From contig NZ_JACWMY010000001.1 in NCBI RefSeq assembly GCF_014773265.1, positions 62,001 through 126,000 of the forward strand: a stretch of DNA of 64,000 bases, written 5' to 3'. The DNA is from Mucilaginibacter pankratovii (GTDB lineage: Bacteria > Bacteroidota > Bacteroidia > Sphingobacteriales > Sphingobacteriaceae). The notes under the pieces are model-generated. The model saw nothing but the letters and a program-made list of their open reading frames with translations. It did not search any database and had not been told where the DNA came from. Shown here in pieces: positions 53,854 to 62,838 of the stretch (the stretch's first letter is position 1; every line of letters starts with the position of its first letter). A program made the position numbers and the translations under genes.

Positions 53854-55119
53854 TTAGATCTCATCGAGCGCCTGCCCGATGCTTTTGTAAATATAGTCCA
53901 GTTCGGTATCGCTAATGCAATACGGAGGTAAAATGTAAATAACGTTGCCAAGCGGCCGCAGAATAATGCCCTTGCCCAAAAAGTAATGGTAAAGTTTATC
54001 GCGCAAACCGTTGAAGTAAGAGGTATCGCTGCCCGTTTCCCATTCAAGGGCCAGTATAGTGCCTGTTTGGCGGGTGGTTTTAATGCGGCTATGGCCTTTT
54101 ATAGTTTCAGCAAAGGCAGCGTGTTTGGTGGCTATCCTATCAATATCTTGCTGTGTGGATGGGTTCAAAAATAAATCGAGACTGGCCAGAGCCGCAGCAC
54201 AGGCCACCGGGTTAGCGGTATAAGAATGCCCGTGAAAAAGCGTTTTCATCCTATCATCCGACAGGAAGGCATCATAAATTTGCTGCGTACAAGTAGTTAG
54301 GCCAAGCGCCATGGTACCGCCGGTAAGCCCTTTAGAGAAGCACATGATATCCGGCTGTACCTGCACATGATCGCAGGCGAAGTTTTTGCCGGTGCGCCCA
54401 AAGCCGGTAAAAACCTCATCGGCTATCAGCAATATACCTTCCTGCTGGCAATGTGCCATCAACTCATTCAAGTGCTCTGCCGCATACATGATCATTCCCG
54501 CTGAACCTTGTACAAGTGGTTCGAAAATGAAGCAGGATATCTCCGACTTAAGACTTGAGACTTTCGACTTAAGGCCTTCAAGATTCTCCGCGTTCGGCAA
54601 ATCAATAAACTCTACTTCAAACAGCAAGCTATCAAATGCAGCCGTAAATGCACTGCGTCCACTTACCGACATAGCCCCGAAGGTATCGCCATGGTAAGCA
54701 TTATTAAAGGCCAGTATTTTGGTGCGCTGCTCACCTTTGTTGTGCCAGTACTGCAGGCACATTTTTAGGGCAGCTTCTACCGCGGTAGAACCATCATCGG
54801 TATAAAATGCTTTTTTTTGATTGGATGGCAGGATGGCCAGCAAGCGCTCGGCCAGTTGCACCGCACCCTCGTGTGTAAACCCGGCAAAGATGGCATGCTC
54901 GAGTTTATGCAGTTGTTCTGATACCTTTTGCGCGATATAAGGGTGCGAATGCCCGTGGATATTCACCCACCAGGATGATATGGCATCGATGTATTTGGTA
55001 CCGTCTTCGGCATACAGGCAAGCGCCTTCTCCCCTAACGATGGGTATGGGCGGCTGCGCAGTTTTCATTTGTGTATAGGGATGCCAGATAACGGCGAGGT
55101 CCCGCTCAACCAAACTCAT
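53854..55119 (-). CDS. bioA: Adenosylmethionine-8-amino-7-oxononanoate aminotransferase
   Basis: A 421-residue class III aminotransferase that makes DAPA from KAPA with SAM in biotin synthesis. It starts LAVIWHPYTQMKTA and has SSWWVNIHGHSHP, YHGDTFGAMS, LIADEVFTGFGRTG (D234) and PLP-lysine K263 in FSKGLTGG. An in-frame 7-bp tandem repeat (54545-54572) encodes the KSKVSSLKSE loop. It overlaps the Nudix gene by 4 bp (ATGA). No other biotin genes are adjacent; bioA stands in an operon with a metal transporter and a diiron protein. Confidence 0.95.
   Translation of the reverse strand: MSLVERDLAVIWHPYTQMKTAQPPIPIVRGEGACLYAEDGTKYIDAISSWWVNIHGHSHPYIAQKVSEQLHKLEHAIFAGFTHEGAVQLAERLLAILPSNQKKAFYTDDGSTAVEAALKMCLQYWHNKGEQRTKILAFNNAYHGDTFGAMSVSGRSAFTAAFDSLLFEVEFIDLPNAENLEGLKSKVSSLKSEISCFIFEPLVQGSAGMIMYAAEHLNELMAHCQQEGILLIADEVFTGFGRTGKNFACDHVQVQPDIMCFSKGLTGGTMALGLTTCTQQIYDAFLSDDRMKTLFHGHSYTANPVACAAALASLDLFLNPSTQQDIDRIATKHAAFAETIKGHSRIKTTRQTGTILALEWETGSDTSYFNGLRDKLYHYFLGKGIILRPLGNVIYILPPYCISDTELDYIYKSIGQALDEI
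54545..54572. repeat. Four 7-bp tandem repeats (GACTTnn) inside bioA
   Basis: GACTTAA, GACTTGA, GACTTTC, GACTTAA in direct succession. Gain or loss of one unit would shift the bioA reading frame. Confidence 0.8.
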
Positions 55120-55565
55120 AGTGTTTTTATTAAAAGATCTGTAACGTACTGGTCTATCGGGAAGGTGCAGGTATCGGCGGTTAAGTCCGACAATTTTACC
55201 CAGCGGAATGATTGCAGGATATCCCCGTCGCCTTCAAAATCAAATACCGCTGTTTTACAGGTAAAATTTAGCGGCGTGATATTCTTCACCAGGTAATATA
55301 CGCTGATGATCTGCGAATCGTTAAAGGCGGACTTGACGAAGAAATCGGTGGTATAAAAGTGGCTGATGATCGTTACTTCGGTATTGCATTCTTCTACAAA
55401 TTCGCGTTTCAGGCCATCAGTTAACCCCTCGCCGTATTCCAACCCACCGCCGGGGAATTTAGTAAAGCGCATCCCGTACTCCTGCTCGTCGCTTATTAAA
55501 ACCTCGTTGTTATCGTTTATCAGCAGGCCGTAAACGCGTACGTTAAAAAAATTCTTAAGCTTCAT
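55116..55565 (-). CDS. Nudix hydrolase
   Basis: A 149-residue Nudix protein with an intact box: GGGLEYGEGLTDGLKREFVEEC, where the REFVEE glutamates bind magnesium. It hydrolyses a nucleoside diphosphate linked to another group; the substrate is unknown. Its start overlaps the CDF gene by 11 bp and its stop overlaps the bioA start by 4 bp, so the genes are translationally coupled. A role in nucleotide clean-up or cofactor metabolism is an inference from context only. Confidence 0.9.
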   Translation of the reverse strand: MKLKNFFNVRVYGLLINDNNEVLISDEQEYGMRFTKFPGGGLEYGEGLTDGLKREFVEECNTEVTIISHFYTTDFFVKSAFNDSQIISVYYLVKNITPLNFTCKTAVFDFEGDGDILQSFRWVKLSDLTADTCTFPIDQYVTDLLIKTL

Positions 55566-56532
55566 AGTGTTTTTTATTGCGCATCACTTTCTCCATCGTC
55601 CATTCTATCTCCTCTGTCTTGGCTTCAGATCTTATCGGGCAGTTGGGCATGCTGCAATAGTGGCAGCAAAAAGGCAGGCAGGGGTCTGTATGAATAAACA
55701 GTTCTGTTTGGATACCCGCGTCGCGGTTAATTAACCACTCTACTTGCTTTACCTCTTCGTGCACCTTATTGAGGTCGAAGTAATTGGGCAACGTGAGGTG
55801 ACAGTCGATATGCAATTCGTTACCATACTTCTGAGCTCGCAGATTATGGATATCGATCCACTCATAGCGACGCTTCTCTCCAAGCAGTTTAACCACATCG
55901 CTTACGATGATGAAATCCGTTTCGTCCATTAACCCGGCAACTGAGCGGCGGATCAGTTTGTATGCCGTATATAATATATAGATGCCCACCAATATGGATA
56001 ACACGCTATCCAGCCACAATATTTTGGTAAAGTGGATAAGTAACAAGCCCACTACCAGCCCGGCGCTGGTAACCATATCGGTTAGCAAATGCTTACCATC
56101 GGCTTCAATAGTTATAGATGGCAGGGATTTACCTTTCCGCACCATGTAGTAACCCAGGCAGCCATTTATGGCACCGGTAATGCCTATAATAATAGCACCA
56201 CGTAACAAATCGCGAATTACTTCGGGGTTGAAGATGCTGTAAACAGATTTCAGGATGATGATAACGCCGGCTATGCCAATCAGGGCCCCCTCAATAAACA
56301 CCGAAAAGAACTCCACCTTGCCATGCCCGTAGGGATGGTTCTCATCGCGCGGAAGCGAGGCCAGGTAAATACTATAGAACGCGAAACTGCTTGCCACAAC
56401 GTTCACAATACTCTCGGCGGCATCAGTAAGTACAAAATTGGAGTTGGTTAAAAAGTACGCGGCAAACTTCATTACCATGAGCACAGCACCGGTAATAAGC
56501 GATAATAAAACGATCCGTTTGTGTTCCTTCAA
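55555..56532 (-). CDS. Cation diffusion facilitator with Cys-rich tail
   Basis: A 325-residue CDF transporter, a proton-coupled exporter of Zn2+, Fe2+ or similar. Six membrane helices lie in residues 8-200. The TM2 metal-site aspartate is D37 (LTDAAES), and the TM5 site is H148xxxD152 in GKHLLTD. HPYGHGKVEF (66-75) is the CDF signature loop. The C-terminal cytoplasmic domain (about 205-282) has EWIDIHNLRAQKYGNELHIDCHL. A tail with five cysteines (285, 289, 290, 293, 298: CX3CCX2CX4C) is unusual and may bind metal. First gene of the CDF-Nudix-bioA-diiron operon. Confidence 0.92.
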   Translation of the reverse strand: MKEHKRIVLLSLITGAVLMVMKFAAYFLTNSNFVLTDAAESIVNVVASSFAFYSIYLASLPRDENHPYGHGKVEFFSVFIEGALIGIAGVIIILKSVYSIFNPEVIRDLLRGAIIIGITGAINGCLGYYMVRKGKSLPSITIEADGKHLLTDMVTSAGLVVGLLLIHFTKILWLDSVLSILVGIYILYTAYKLIRRSVAGLMDETDFIIVSDVVKLLGEKRRYEWIDIHNLRAQKYGNELHIDCHLTLPNYFDLNKVHEEVKQVEWLINRDAGIQTELFIHTDPCLPFCCHYCSMPNCPIRSEAKTEEIEWTMEKVMRNKKHYEA

Positions 56533-56854
56533 AACCCTGCTTTTTTCGAGAGGGCAAACTTAAACAAAATTTCGCCTCATCATTTTCAGAATTGTAACGA
56601 TTGAGTGGGAATATGGTTTAGGGGGAATGTTGCCGGGCTAAACAGAAGCTATATAAAATAACTACTTTTAATTCTCCCGCGTTAGGGGTAGTAGCGGAAA
56701 CCCCGGAATATAGCAGCGCTTCTATCAGCGGCGCGGAATGAGGAGTTGTAGCGGATAACCCGGGCCGAAGGCAACGCCATAATAATCTTTATCTATAAGT
56801 ACAGCGCAGGCATGCTCTCCTCTTGCTTGCGTTGCATGCCTTCGTAATTTGGCA
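56533..56854. other. 322-bp intergenic region upstream of the CDF operon
   Basis: Holds the promoter region of the CDF operon (left side) and the second copy of the CCCGGGCC repeat (56682-56778). No credible gene. Confidence 0.5.
56682..56778. repeat. Dispersed repeat, CCCGGGCCGAAGGCAA family, copy 2
   Basis: Longer copy of the element at 47481-47559, with TTAGGGGTAG, GCGGAAACCCCGG and GCGGATAACCCGGGCCGAAG ending GCAACGCC. The order of blocks is the same; the middle differs. Confidence 0.7.
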
Positions 56855-57223
56855 TTAATCACCAGTCTGTTTATACAACTTACTATTTGGTGAATGGCTG
56901 ATTACATATTCTCCGTTTTCATCGTAAACCATAATCACCGCCCATCCCTCTCGTGTTGTTTTGTTATAAAGCATTGAATGTAAAGAATCTAACAACGATA
57001 ACTTATACGACTTTTGCTGGAGTTTAACGTTTATATAACTGTACTCACATGGGGTTGGCTCGGCAACGAAAAATACTCCAAATCTTTTATTAGCTTCCTT
57101 GATCCTTGCTTTTAGAGACGAATCAAGTTCCCCACAAAAATAACGTGGCCAAAAAACAATGCAGGCTAATAGACCTGCTCCAAGGCAGGCTATAATCTTT
57201 AGGCCGGTGCTTCGGTTTTTCAT
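56855..57223 (-). CDS. Small membrane-anchored protein, unknown
   Basis: The ATG at 57223 (MKNRSTGLKIIACLGAGLLACIVFW) gives a 122-residue protein with one N-terminal membrane helix (about 9-26) and a soluble domain outside the cytoplasm. A longer frame upstream lacks the look of coding sequence and is ignored. The domain has two regions, LKARIKEANKRFGVFFVAEP and GWAVIMVYDENGEYVISHS. No family recognised. Confidence 0.5.
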   Translation of the reverse strand: MKNRSTGLKIIACLGAGLLACIVFWPRYFCGELDSSLKARIKEANKRFGVFFVAEPTPCEYSYINVKLQQKSYKLSLLDSLHSMLYNKTTREGWAVIMVYDENGEYVISHSPNSKLYKQTGD

Positions 57224-57322
57224 CAGCAGCAATTTAAATGAATTTCTATGAATGTTACCAGATCTAACAAATTCTAAATTGTCAAATCTAAACACAACCA
57301 CCCCATCCGTAAAGTAATTTTC

Positions 57323-57330
57323 TATATTTG
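57323..57330 (+). promoter_or_regulatory. Candidate -7 element TATATTTG of the aminotransferase gene
   Basis: Fits TAnnTTTG, 21 bp before the ATG at 57352. Confidence 0.45.
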
Positions 57331-57351
57331 CCGCGCAATAACACAAATAAT

Positions 57352-58545
57352 ATGAGCGCATTAAGTAACAGGATAAACAACCTGTCGGAATCTCAGACCA
57401 TTAAAATGGCAAAAATGGGCCGCGAACTGGCGGCTAAAGGTGTGGATGTGATCAGCCTTAGCTTTGGCGAGCCTGATTTTCATACGCCCGAGCATATTAA
57501 GGAAGCTGCTAAAACAGCTATGGATAAGAATTTTACCTATTACACCCCTGTTGCCGGTTACCCCGACCTGCGCGCGGCAGTAGTAGGCAAGCTAAAGAAC
57601 GAAAACAACCTTGATTATACTGCCACCCAAATTGTGGTTTCTACCGGCGCTAAGCAGGCGCTTGCCAATGCTGTACTTTGTTTGGTAAACCCCGGCGAAG
57701 AAGTAATTATCCCTACACCATACTGGGTATCCTATTCAGAAATTGTGAAGCTTGCCGAAGGTGTTAGCGTTTTTATTGATACTACTGTTGAGCAAAACTT
57801 TAAGATCACTCCCGAGCAATTAGAAGCGGCCATTACGCCAAAAACAAAATTGTTCATGTTCTCTTCGCCATGTAACCCAACCGGCAGCGTTTACAGCAAA
57901 GCCGAACTGGAAGGCTTGGCTAAAGTTTTCGCTAAATATCCGGAGATCTACATCCTGAGCGATGAGATCTACGAACACATCAACTTTATTGGCGGGCACG
58001 AATCTATCGCCCAGTTTGAATATATTAAAGACCGTGTGATCATCGTAAACGGTTGGAGCAAGGCTTTCGCCATGACCGGCTGGAGAATTGGCTACACCGC
58101 ATCTAACAGCGAAATTGCCGCCGCATGTGATAAACTGCAGGGACAGATCACCTCGGGCACCTGCTCTATCACACAAAAGGCGGGCGTTGCTGCTTACACC
58201 GGCGGGCTGGAAAGCGTTCACCAGATGCGCGAGCAGTTCCAAAAACGCCGCGATATCGTTTATAATTTATTAAAAGATATTCCGGGCATCACCGTTAACC
58301 TGCCCGAAGGAGCGTTCTACTTTTTCCCGAATGTAACGTCGTTCTTCGGTAAAAGCTTCAACGGTAAAGTGATCAACGATTCTGACGAGCTGAGCATTTT
58401 CCTGCTGGAAGAGGCACACGTTGCCACTGTAGGCGGCGATTCGTTCGGCGATAAAAAATCTATCCGCATTTCTTACGCAGCTGCCGAGGATAAACTGATT
58501 GAGGCTGTGAGAAGGATAAAAGAAGCGCTGGCAAAACTGTCTTAA
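57352..58545 (+). CDS. PLP-dependent aminotransferase, class I (aspartate-type)
   Basis: The ATG at 57352 (MSALSNRINNLSESQTIKMAKM) is chosen over a TTG 24 bp upstream. The 397-residue enzyme is a class I aminotransferase of the AspC/Bacillus-type aspartate aminotransferase group. Landmarks are VISLSFGEPDFHTPEHI, FSSPCNPTGSVYS and the PLP-lysine in NGWSKAFAMTGWRIGY. It transfers amino groups between aspartate or related amino acids and 2-oxoacids. The exact preference is not certain. It ends at a shared terminator. Confidence 0.92.
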   Translation: MSALSNRINNLSESQTIKMAKMGRELAAKGVDVISLSFGEPDFHTPEHIKEAAKTAMDKNFTYYTPVAGYPDLRAAVVGKLKNENNLDYTATQIVVSTGAKQALANAVLCLVNPGEEVIIPTPYWVSYSEIVKLAEGVSVFIDTTVEQNFKITPEQLEAAITPKTKLFMFSSPCNPTGSVYSKAELEGLAKVFAKYPEIYILSDEIYEHINFIGGHESIAQFEYIKDRVIIVNGWSKAFAMTGWRIGYTASNSEIAAACDKLQGQITSGTCSITQKAGVAAYTGGLESVHQMREQFQKRRDIVYNLLKDIPGITVNLPEGAFYFFPNVTSFFGKSFNGKVINDSDELSIFLLEEAHVATVGGDSFGDKKSIRISYAAAEDKLIEAVRRIKEALAKLS

Positions 58546-58635
58546 CCGGGATTTATACAATTTATACGATGAATGGATTTTGCAATCCTATCCTGAAAAT
58601 CATTAATCGTGTAAATATGGTGGTTCGGACAACAA

Positions 58636-58668
58636 AAAACCCGCTTTGCCAATGGCAAAGCGGGTTTT
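58636..58668. terminator. Bidirectional terminator
   Basis: 15-bp arms AAAACCCGCTTTGCC and GGCAAAGCGGGTTTT around AAT, between the convergent aminotransferase and barrel genes. Confidence 0.9.
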
Positions 58669-58695
58669 CTTTTTAAGGGTTGTTAGTAGTGGTAG

Positions 58696-59232
58696 TTACA
58701 AACCAAAGCCGTAAGCTACACGTAAACCAATTGTACCGAAGCTATTGCTCTGGCCAGAAAAGTTTTCGTAACGGGCACCTAAATCCCATGACTGGTTAGC
58801 CCAGCCAATACCCGGCGAAGCGATCAGTTTGGTATTTTTACCGTAGTATTCCTTGGTTTCGAAACCAGCACCTACTTCACCACTCAAATAAACGTTTTGA
58901 GAAACGAACGCTTTTACACCTAATTTCAAAGGTACCATTTGGTAAGCAGGAACTTTAACGCTTGGGCTGCCGCTTAGTTCTTTACCAAAAAAGTTATAAA
59001 AACCAGAAGTTAAAGTTAAAGCAAGATTATCAGCCACGCCGTATTGTAAACGTGGAGTAATACCCAAACCAAAGTTTGATGCATTTTTCAAATTACCTGT
59101 TGGTAAAAGAGCTTCTGCACCTATACCAAAACGAAGAGCGTTTTTTGGGGTTGATTGTGCATTAGCATTTGTTCCTAAAAATAGAGCTGCTGCTGTAAAC
59201 GCTGCCGCTACTAAAGTTGTCATTTTTTTCAT
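58696..59232 (-). CDS. Outer membrane beta-barrel protein
   Basis: A 178-residue protein with signal peptide 1-25 (ANAQ). It has regular amphipathic strands and ends in FGTIGLRVAYGFGL, a typical C-terminal barrel strand. The size suggests an eight-stranded barrel like those in the OmpA or OmpX families. The first mature residues STPKNALRFGIGAEALLPTGNL resemble 'outer membrane beta-barrel protein' entries in Bacteroidota. Role unknown. Confidence 0.8.
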   Translation of the reverse strand: MKKMTTLVAAAFTAAALFLGTNANAQSTPKNALRFGIGAEALLPTGNLKNASNFGLGITPRLQYGVADNLALTLTSGFYNFFGKELSGSPSVKVPAYQMVPLKLGVKAFVSQNVYLSGEVGAGFETKEYYGKNTKLIASPGIGWANQSWDLGARYENFSGQSNSFGTIGLRVAYGFGL

Positions 59233-59480
59233 CGTTGTGTTTTTTAAAACAATTATTATTGTGATACATCCCCCTTAACAAATACTTTGCCATTGTGCCA
59301 ATTTTTGTATTTGTGTACACACAGCTACGGTGTAAAAGCAATATTTAAGATAAAAAACAGCAGGTGAATAATTGATAATCAATCAATTTACAGCCAAATC
59401 ATATAATGAAAACACACCTACGCGCTCTCGGTCGATATGAATTTAATGTTAATAATATGTGTATGATAACGTACATAACT

Positions 59481-59505
59481 GTATAGTGTTATGTATACAC
59501 TATAC
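59481..59505. promoter_or_regulatory. Inverted repeat, candidate protein-binding site
   Basis: 8-bp arms GTATAGTG and CACTATAC with a 9-bp AT-rich spacer, about 250 bp upstream of the barrel gene start. It may be an operator or a chance repeat. Confidence 0.35.
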
Positions 59506-59574
59506 TTTTAAGGGTCAAAATTTCATCTGCTTTTCATGCCACAAATTGTTTTTGGGCATTTTAAAAACAAATAA

Positions 59575-59594
59575 GGCCTCTTTTCCAAGAGGCC
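59575..59594 (-). terminator. Terminator of the RND operon
   Basis: Arms GGCCTCTT and AAGAGGCC around TTCC. On the minus strand it is followed by TTATTTGTTTTT. Confidence 0.75.
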
Positions 59595-59603
59595 CTATTA
59601 AAA

Positions 59604-62600
59604 TCAAACTTCGGCGTCTAAATCAGGATCGGGTTTGTAGTTCTTCTCCAGTTCGGCCAATTTCTTTTTACCGTATGCAAACTTGGTAATGATATAAAAC
59701 AACACCGGCACAATAAATATGGCCAGCGATGTTGCTGTAAGCATCCCGCCAAATACGGTGAAACCAATGGTTTTACGTGCCTCGGCGCCTGCGCCAGATG
59801 CAAACAAAAGCGGCAATACACCTAATATAAAGGCAAGCGATGTCATGATAATTGGGCGTAAACGCAGCCTAACCGCCTCCAGGGTGGCTTTTTCAAGTTC
59901 CATCCCCCTATCAACACGCTCTTTGGCAAACTCTACTATCAGGATGGCATTTTTGGCCGCCAATCCTATCAGCGTTATCAAACCTATTTGCGCGTATACG
60001 TTGTTTGTTAAGTTTTTATCGAACAATAGGAACAAAATAGCACCAAAGGCACCCAGTGGTACAGCCAACAGTACCGAGAATGGTACCGACCAGCTCTCAT
60101 ACAAAGCCGCCAAAAACAGGAACACAAAGCCTATAGATAAGGCAAATATGTAAATGGTTTTTGACCCGGATAATAACTCCTCGCGGCTCAGGCCCGAAAA
60201 CTCGTATCCATAACCTTGTGGTAATGTTTGTGCTGCCACTTCCTGCAGGGCTTTGATAGCATCGCCGCTGCTGTAGCCGGGTTTGGTAGCACCATTTATT
60301 TCCGCAGAGCGGAAAAGGTTGTAATGCGATATTAAAGGCGCGTTCTCTATTAATTTATAGGATGTAAGCGTACTAAGCGGTACCATGCCGCCCGATGAGT
60401 TGCGCACAAAATACTGCCCAATGTTTTGGATATTGGTACGATAGTTTGTATCGGCCTGAGTTACTACCCTAAAGTTACGACCGTAAATAGTAAAATCATT
60501 CACATAGGAACTACCCATATAGGTTTGCAGCGCATTGTTCACATCAGAGATCTGTACGCCCAATTTTTTTGCTTTTTCCCTGTCGATAGTTAGTTGGTAA
60601 GCCGGCGTGTGTGCACCAAAGAACGAGAACGCACGGGCTATCTCCGGGCGTTTATTAACCGCGCTCACAAAGGTGTTCAGTACCTTTTCGAAGTTCTTGA
60701 TATCGCCGCCTGCTTCTTTTTCCTGCAAAATGAACGAGAAACCACCCGTATTACCCAAGCCCGGTATCGCCGGCGGAGATATTACCACTACGTTGGCTTC
60801 TTTAAACCTGGCCAGCTTTTGGGTGATGGTTGCAATAACACCCTGCAACTGATCTTTTTTCTCTTCACGCTTTTCCCATGGCTTTAACTGCACAAATATG
60901 GTAGCGCTGTTTGATTTTGTAGCAAAGTTTACCGCGTTCAATCCGCCTAATGCCGCGTAGTGGTTAATGGCGGGTACGCTATCCAGTACATGCATCATCT
61001 CGTGTAAAACCGCTACCGTGCGTTCGGTAGACGAGCCCTCGGGCAGATCGTAAGTTACATACACGCGGCCCTCATCCTCCAGAGGAATAAAGCCGGATGG
61101 TTTATTTTTAAAGAGGAATATGGTACCAACTACAATACATATCAGTATGATGATAACAAATTTAGAATGCTTGATCCCCCTGTCTACCGAATTGCGGTAA
61201 CGCCCGGTAACCCTGTCGAACCATTGGTTAAACACAAAGAAGAATTTGTTTAGCCCGGTGGATTTCTTGTCGATCTTATGCGGGCGCAATAATATGGTAC
61301 AAAGCGCCGGGGTTAACGATAACGCCACAAAAGCCGATATTAATACCGATATGGCGATAGTGATGGCAAACTGCTGGTAAAGCCGCCCTACTATGCCCGG
61401 TATAAAGCCCACTGGCACAAACACCGCCGCTAATATTAGCGCGATGGCTATAACCGGGGCCGAGATATCTTTCATGGCGTGCTTGGTAGCTTCCTGCGGG
61501 GTCATGCCCTTTTCATCCATATAATGCTGTACGGCCTCTACCACCACAATGGCATCATCCACTACAATACCTATCGCCAGTACAAAACCAAACAGCGTTA
61601 AAGTATTTATGGTAAAGCCCAAGGGGATAAAGAAAATGAACGTACCCACAATAGATACGGGGATCGCCAGTACAGGGATGAGCGTTGTACGCCAGTTTTG
61701 CAGGAACAAAAACACTACAATAATTACCAGCACAAGGGCTATAACCAGTGTTTCTATTACCTCTTTAAGCGATACCTTTACTACCGTAACAGATTCAAAC
61801 GGAACCACGAAATCAATATCCTTGGGGAAGGACTTTTTCAGCTCGGTCATAGTGGCAACTACGTTATCCGCAGTTTCGATGGCGTTACTGCCGGGCGCCT
61901 GGTATATCAACAGGTACGATGCGCGCTTACCATCAACAAAAGAGTTACCAGCGTAGTTAAACTTACCCAGTTCTACCCTTGCTATATCTTTAAGGTGTAC
62001 TACCGAACCTGTGCCCGGCTGTGTTTTTACCACAATATTCTCAAACTCGGATATGTTGGTTAAACGGCCCTTTACCAATACGGTGTACTCAAAGGTTTGC
62101 CCCTTCATTTGCGGGGTAGCGCCTACGGTACCTGCTGCAACCTGCGCGTTTTGCTCCTGCAGGGCGGCGGTAACATCGGCGGCGGTCATATTCAGCGCGG
62201 CCAGTTTATCGGGCTTTAGCCAAATACGCATACTAAAATCATCGGCACGGGTAAACACGTCGCCCACGCCTTTGGTACGCAGTAATGCATCCTTTATAAA
62301 TACGTTGGTGTAGTTATCGGTAAAGGTTACGTCGTGGCTGCCTTTTGGCGAGTACATAGCCACCAGCATCAATATACTGGGGTTACGTTTACGTACAATT
62401 AACCCAAGGCGCTGCACTTCCTGCGGAAGGGTTGGCTGCGCAATACCTACACGGTTTTGCACATCAAGCGCGGCATTATTAATATCGGTACCTACTTCAA
62501 AATTAACGGTCATGCTCATGGCGCCGTTGCCTGTGCTGTTACTTTGCAGGTAGGTCATACCCGGGGTACCGTTCACCTGTACTTCAACAGGGGTAGCAAC

Positions 62601-62783
62601 GGTTTGTTCTACGGTTAATGCGTCGGCACCAATATAGTTGCCGGTTACCTGCACGGTTGGCGGGGTAATTTCGGGGTACTGCCCTATCGGCAAACTCATC
62701 ATCGAGAGGATGCCCACTATTACGATCACCAATGATATAACAATGGCGGTTACGGGGCGTTTTATAAAAACATCTGCGATCAT
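59604..62783 (-). CDS. RND multidrug efflux permease (AcrB/HAE1 family)
   Basis: A 1059-residue inner-membrane RND transporter. It begins MIADVFIKRPVTAIVISLVIVIVG with the typical first helix. The proton-relay aspartates are in GIVVDDAIVVVEAV in the first half, and the lysine of TM10 is in GLAAKNAILIVEF. Two large periplasmic loops form the porter and docking domains. It exports drugs, dyes or solvents with the adaptor encoded just upstream and a TolC-like outer membrane channel not seen here. It lies 55 bp after the adaptor gene. Confidence 0.96.
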   Translation of the reverse strand: MIADVFIKRPVTAIVISLVIVIVGILSMMSLPIGQYPEITPPTVQVTGNYIGADALTVEQTVATPVEVQVNGTPGMTYLQSNSTGNGAMSMTVNFEVGTDINNAALDVQNRVGIAQPTLPQEVQRLGLIVRKRNPSILMLVAMYSPKGSHDVTFTDNYTNVFIKDALLRTKGVGDVFTRADDFSMRIWLKPDKLAALNMTAADVTAALQEQNAQVAAGTVGATPQMKGQTFEYTVLVKGRLTNISEFENIVVKTQPGTGSVVHLKDIARVELGKFNYAGNSFVDGKRASYLLIYQAPGSNAIETADNVVATMTELKKSFPKDIDFVVPFESVTVVKVSLKEVIETLVIALVLVIIVVFLFLQNWRTTLIPVLAIPVSIVGTFIFFIPLGFTINTLTLFGFVLAIGIVVDDAIVVVEAVQHYMDEKGMTPQEATKHAMKDISAPVIAIALILAAVFVPVGFIPGIVGRLYQQFAITIAISVLISAFVALSLTPALCTILLRPHKIDKKSTGLNKFFFVFNQWFDRVTGRYRNSVDRGIKHSKFVIIILICIVVGTIFLFKNKPSGFIPLEDEGRVYVTYDLPEGSSTERTVAVLHEMMHVLDSVPAINHYAALGGLNAVNFATKSNSATIFVQLKPWEKREEKKDQLQGVIATITQKLARFKEANVVVISPPAIPGLGNTGGFSFILQEKEAGGDIKNFEKVLNTFVSAVNKRPEIARAFSFFGAHTPAYQLTIDREKAKKLGVQISDVNNALQTYMGSSYVNDFTIYGRNFRVVTQADTNYRTNIQNIGQYFVRNSSGGMVPLSTLTSYKLIENAPLISHYNLFRSAEINGATKPGYSSGDAIKALQEVAAQTLPQGYGYEFSGLSREELLSGSKTIYIFALSIGFVFLFLAALYESWSVPFSVLLAVPLGAFGAILFLLFDKNLTNNVYAQIGLITLIGLAAKNAILIVEFAKERVDRGMELEKATLEAVRLRLRPIIMTSLAFILGVLPLLFASGAGAEARKTIGFTVFGGMLTATSLAIFIVPVLFYIITKFAYGKKKLAELEKNYKPDPDLDAEV

Positions 62784-62838
62784 TCTGTATTTCTTTAGCT
62801 TAAAAAATCGGGATCTGCTCCCTTATTTGCTTTAAGTA

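Larger units (their letters stand above)
59233..59603. other. 371-bp intergenic region, barrel gene / RND operon end
   Basis: Holds the barrel gene promoter at its left end and the RND terminator at its right end. A hairpin with arms GTATAGTG and CACTATAC lies at 59481-59505. No credible gene. Confidence 0.5.

Noticed and set aside
57224..57361. N-terminal extension of the small membrane protein gene (start at 57361)
   Set aside because: The added 46 residues overlap the aminotransferase promoter, and the ATG at 57223 gives a clean membrane anchor.
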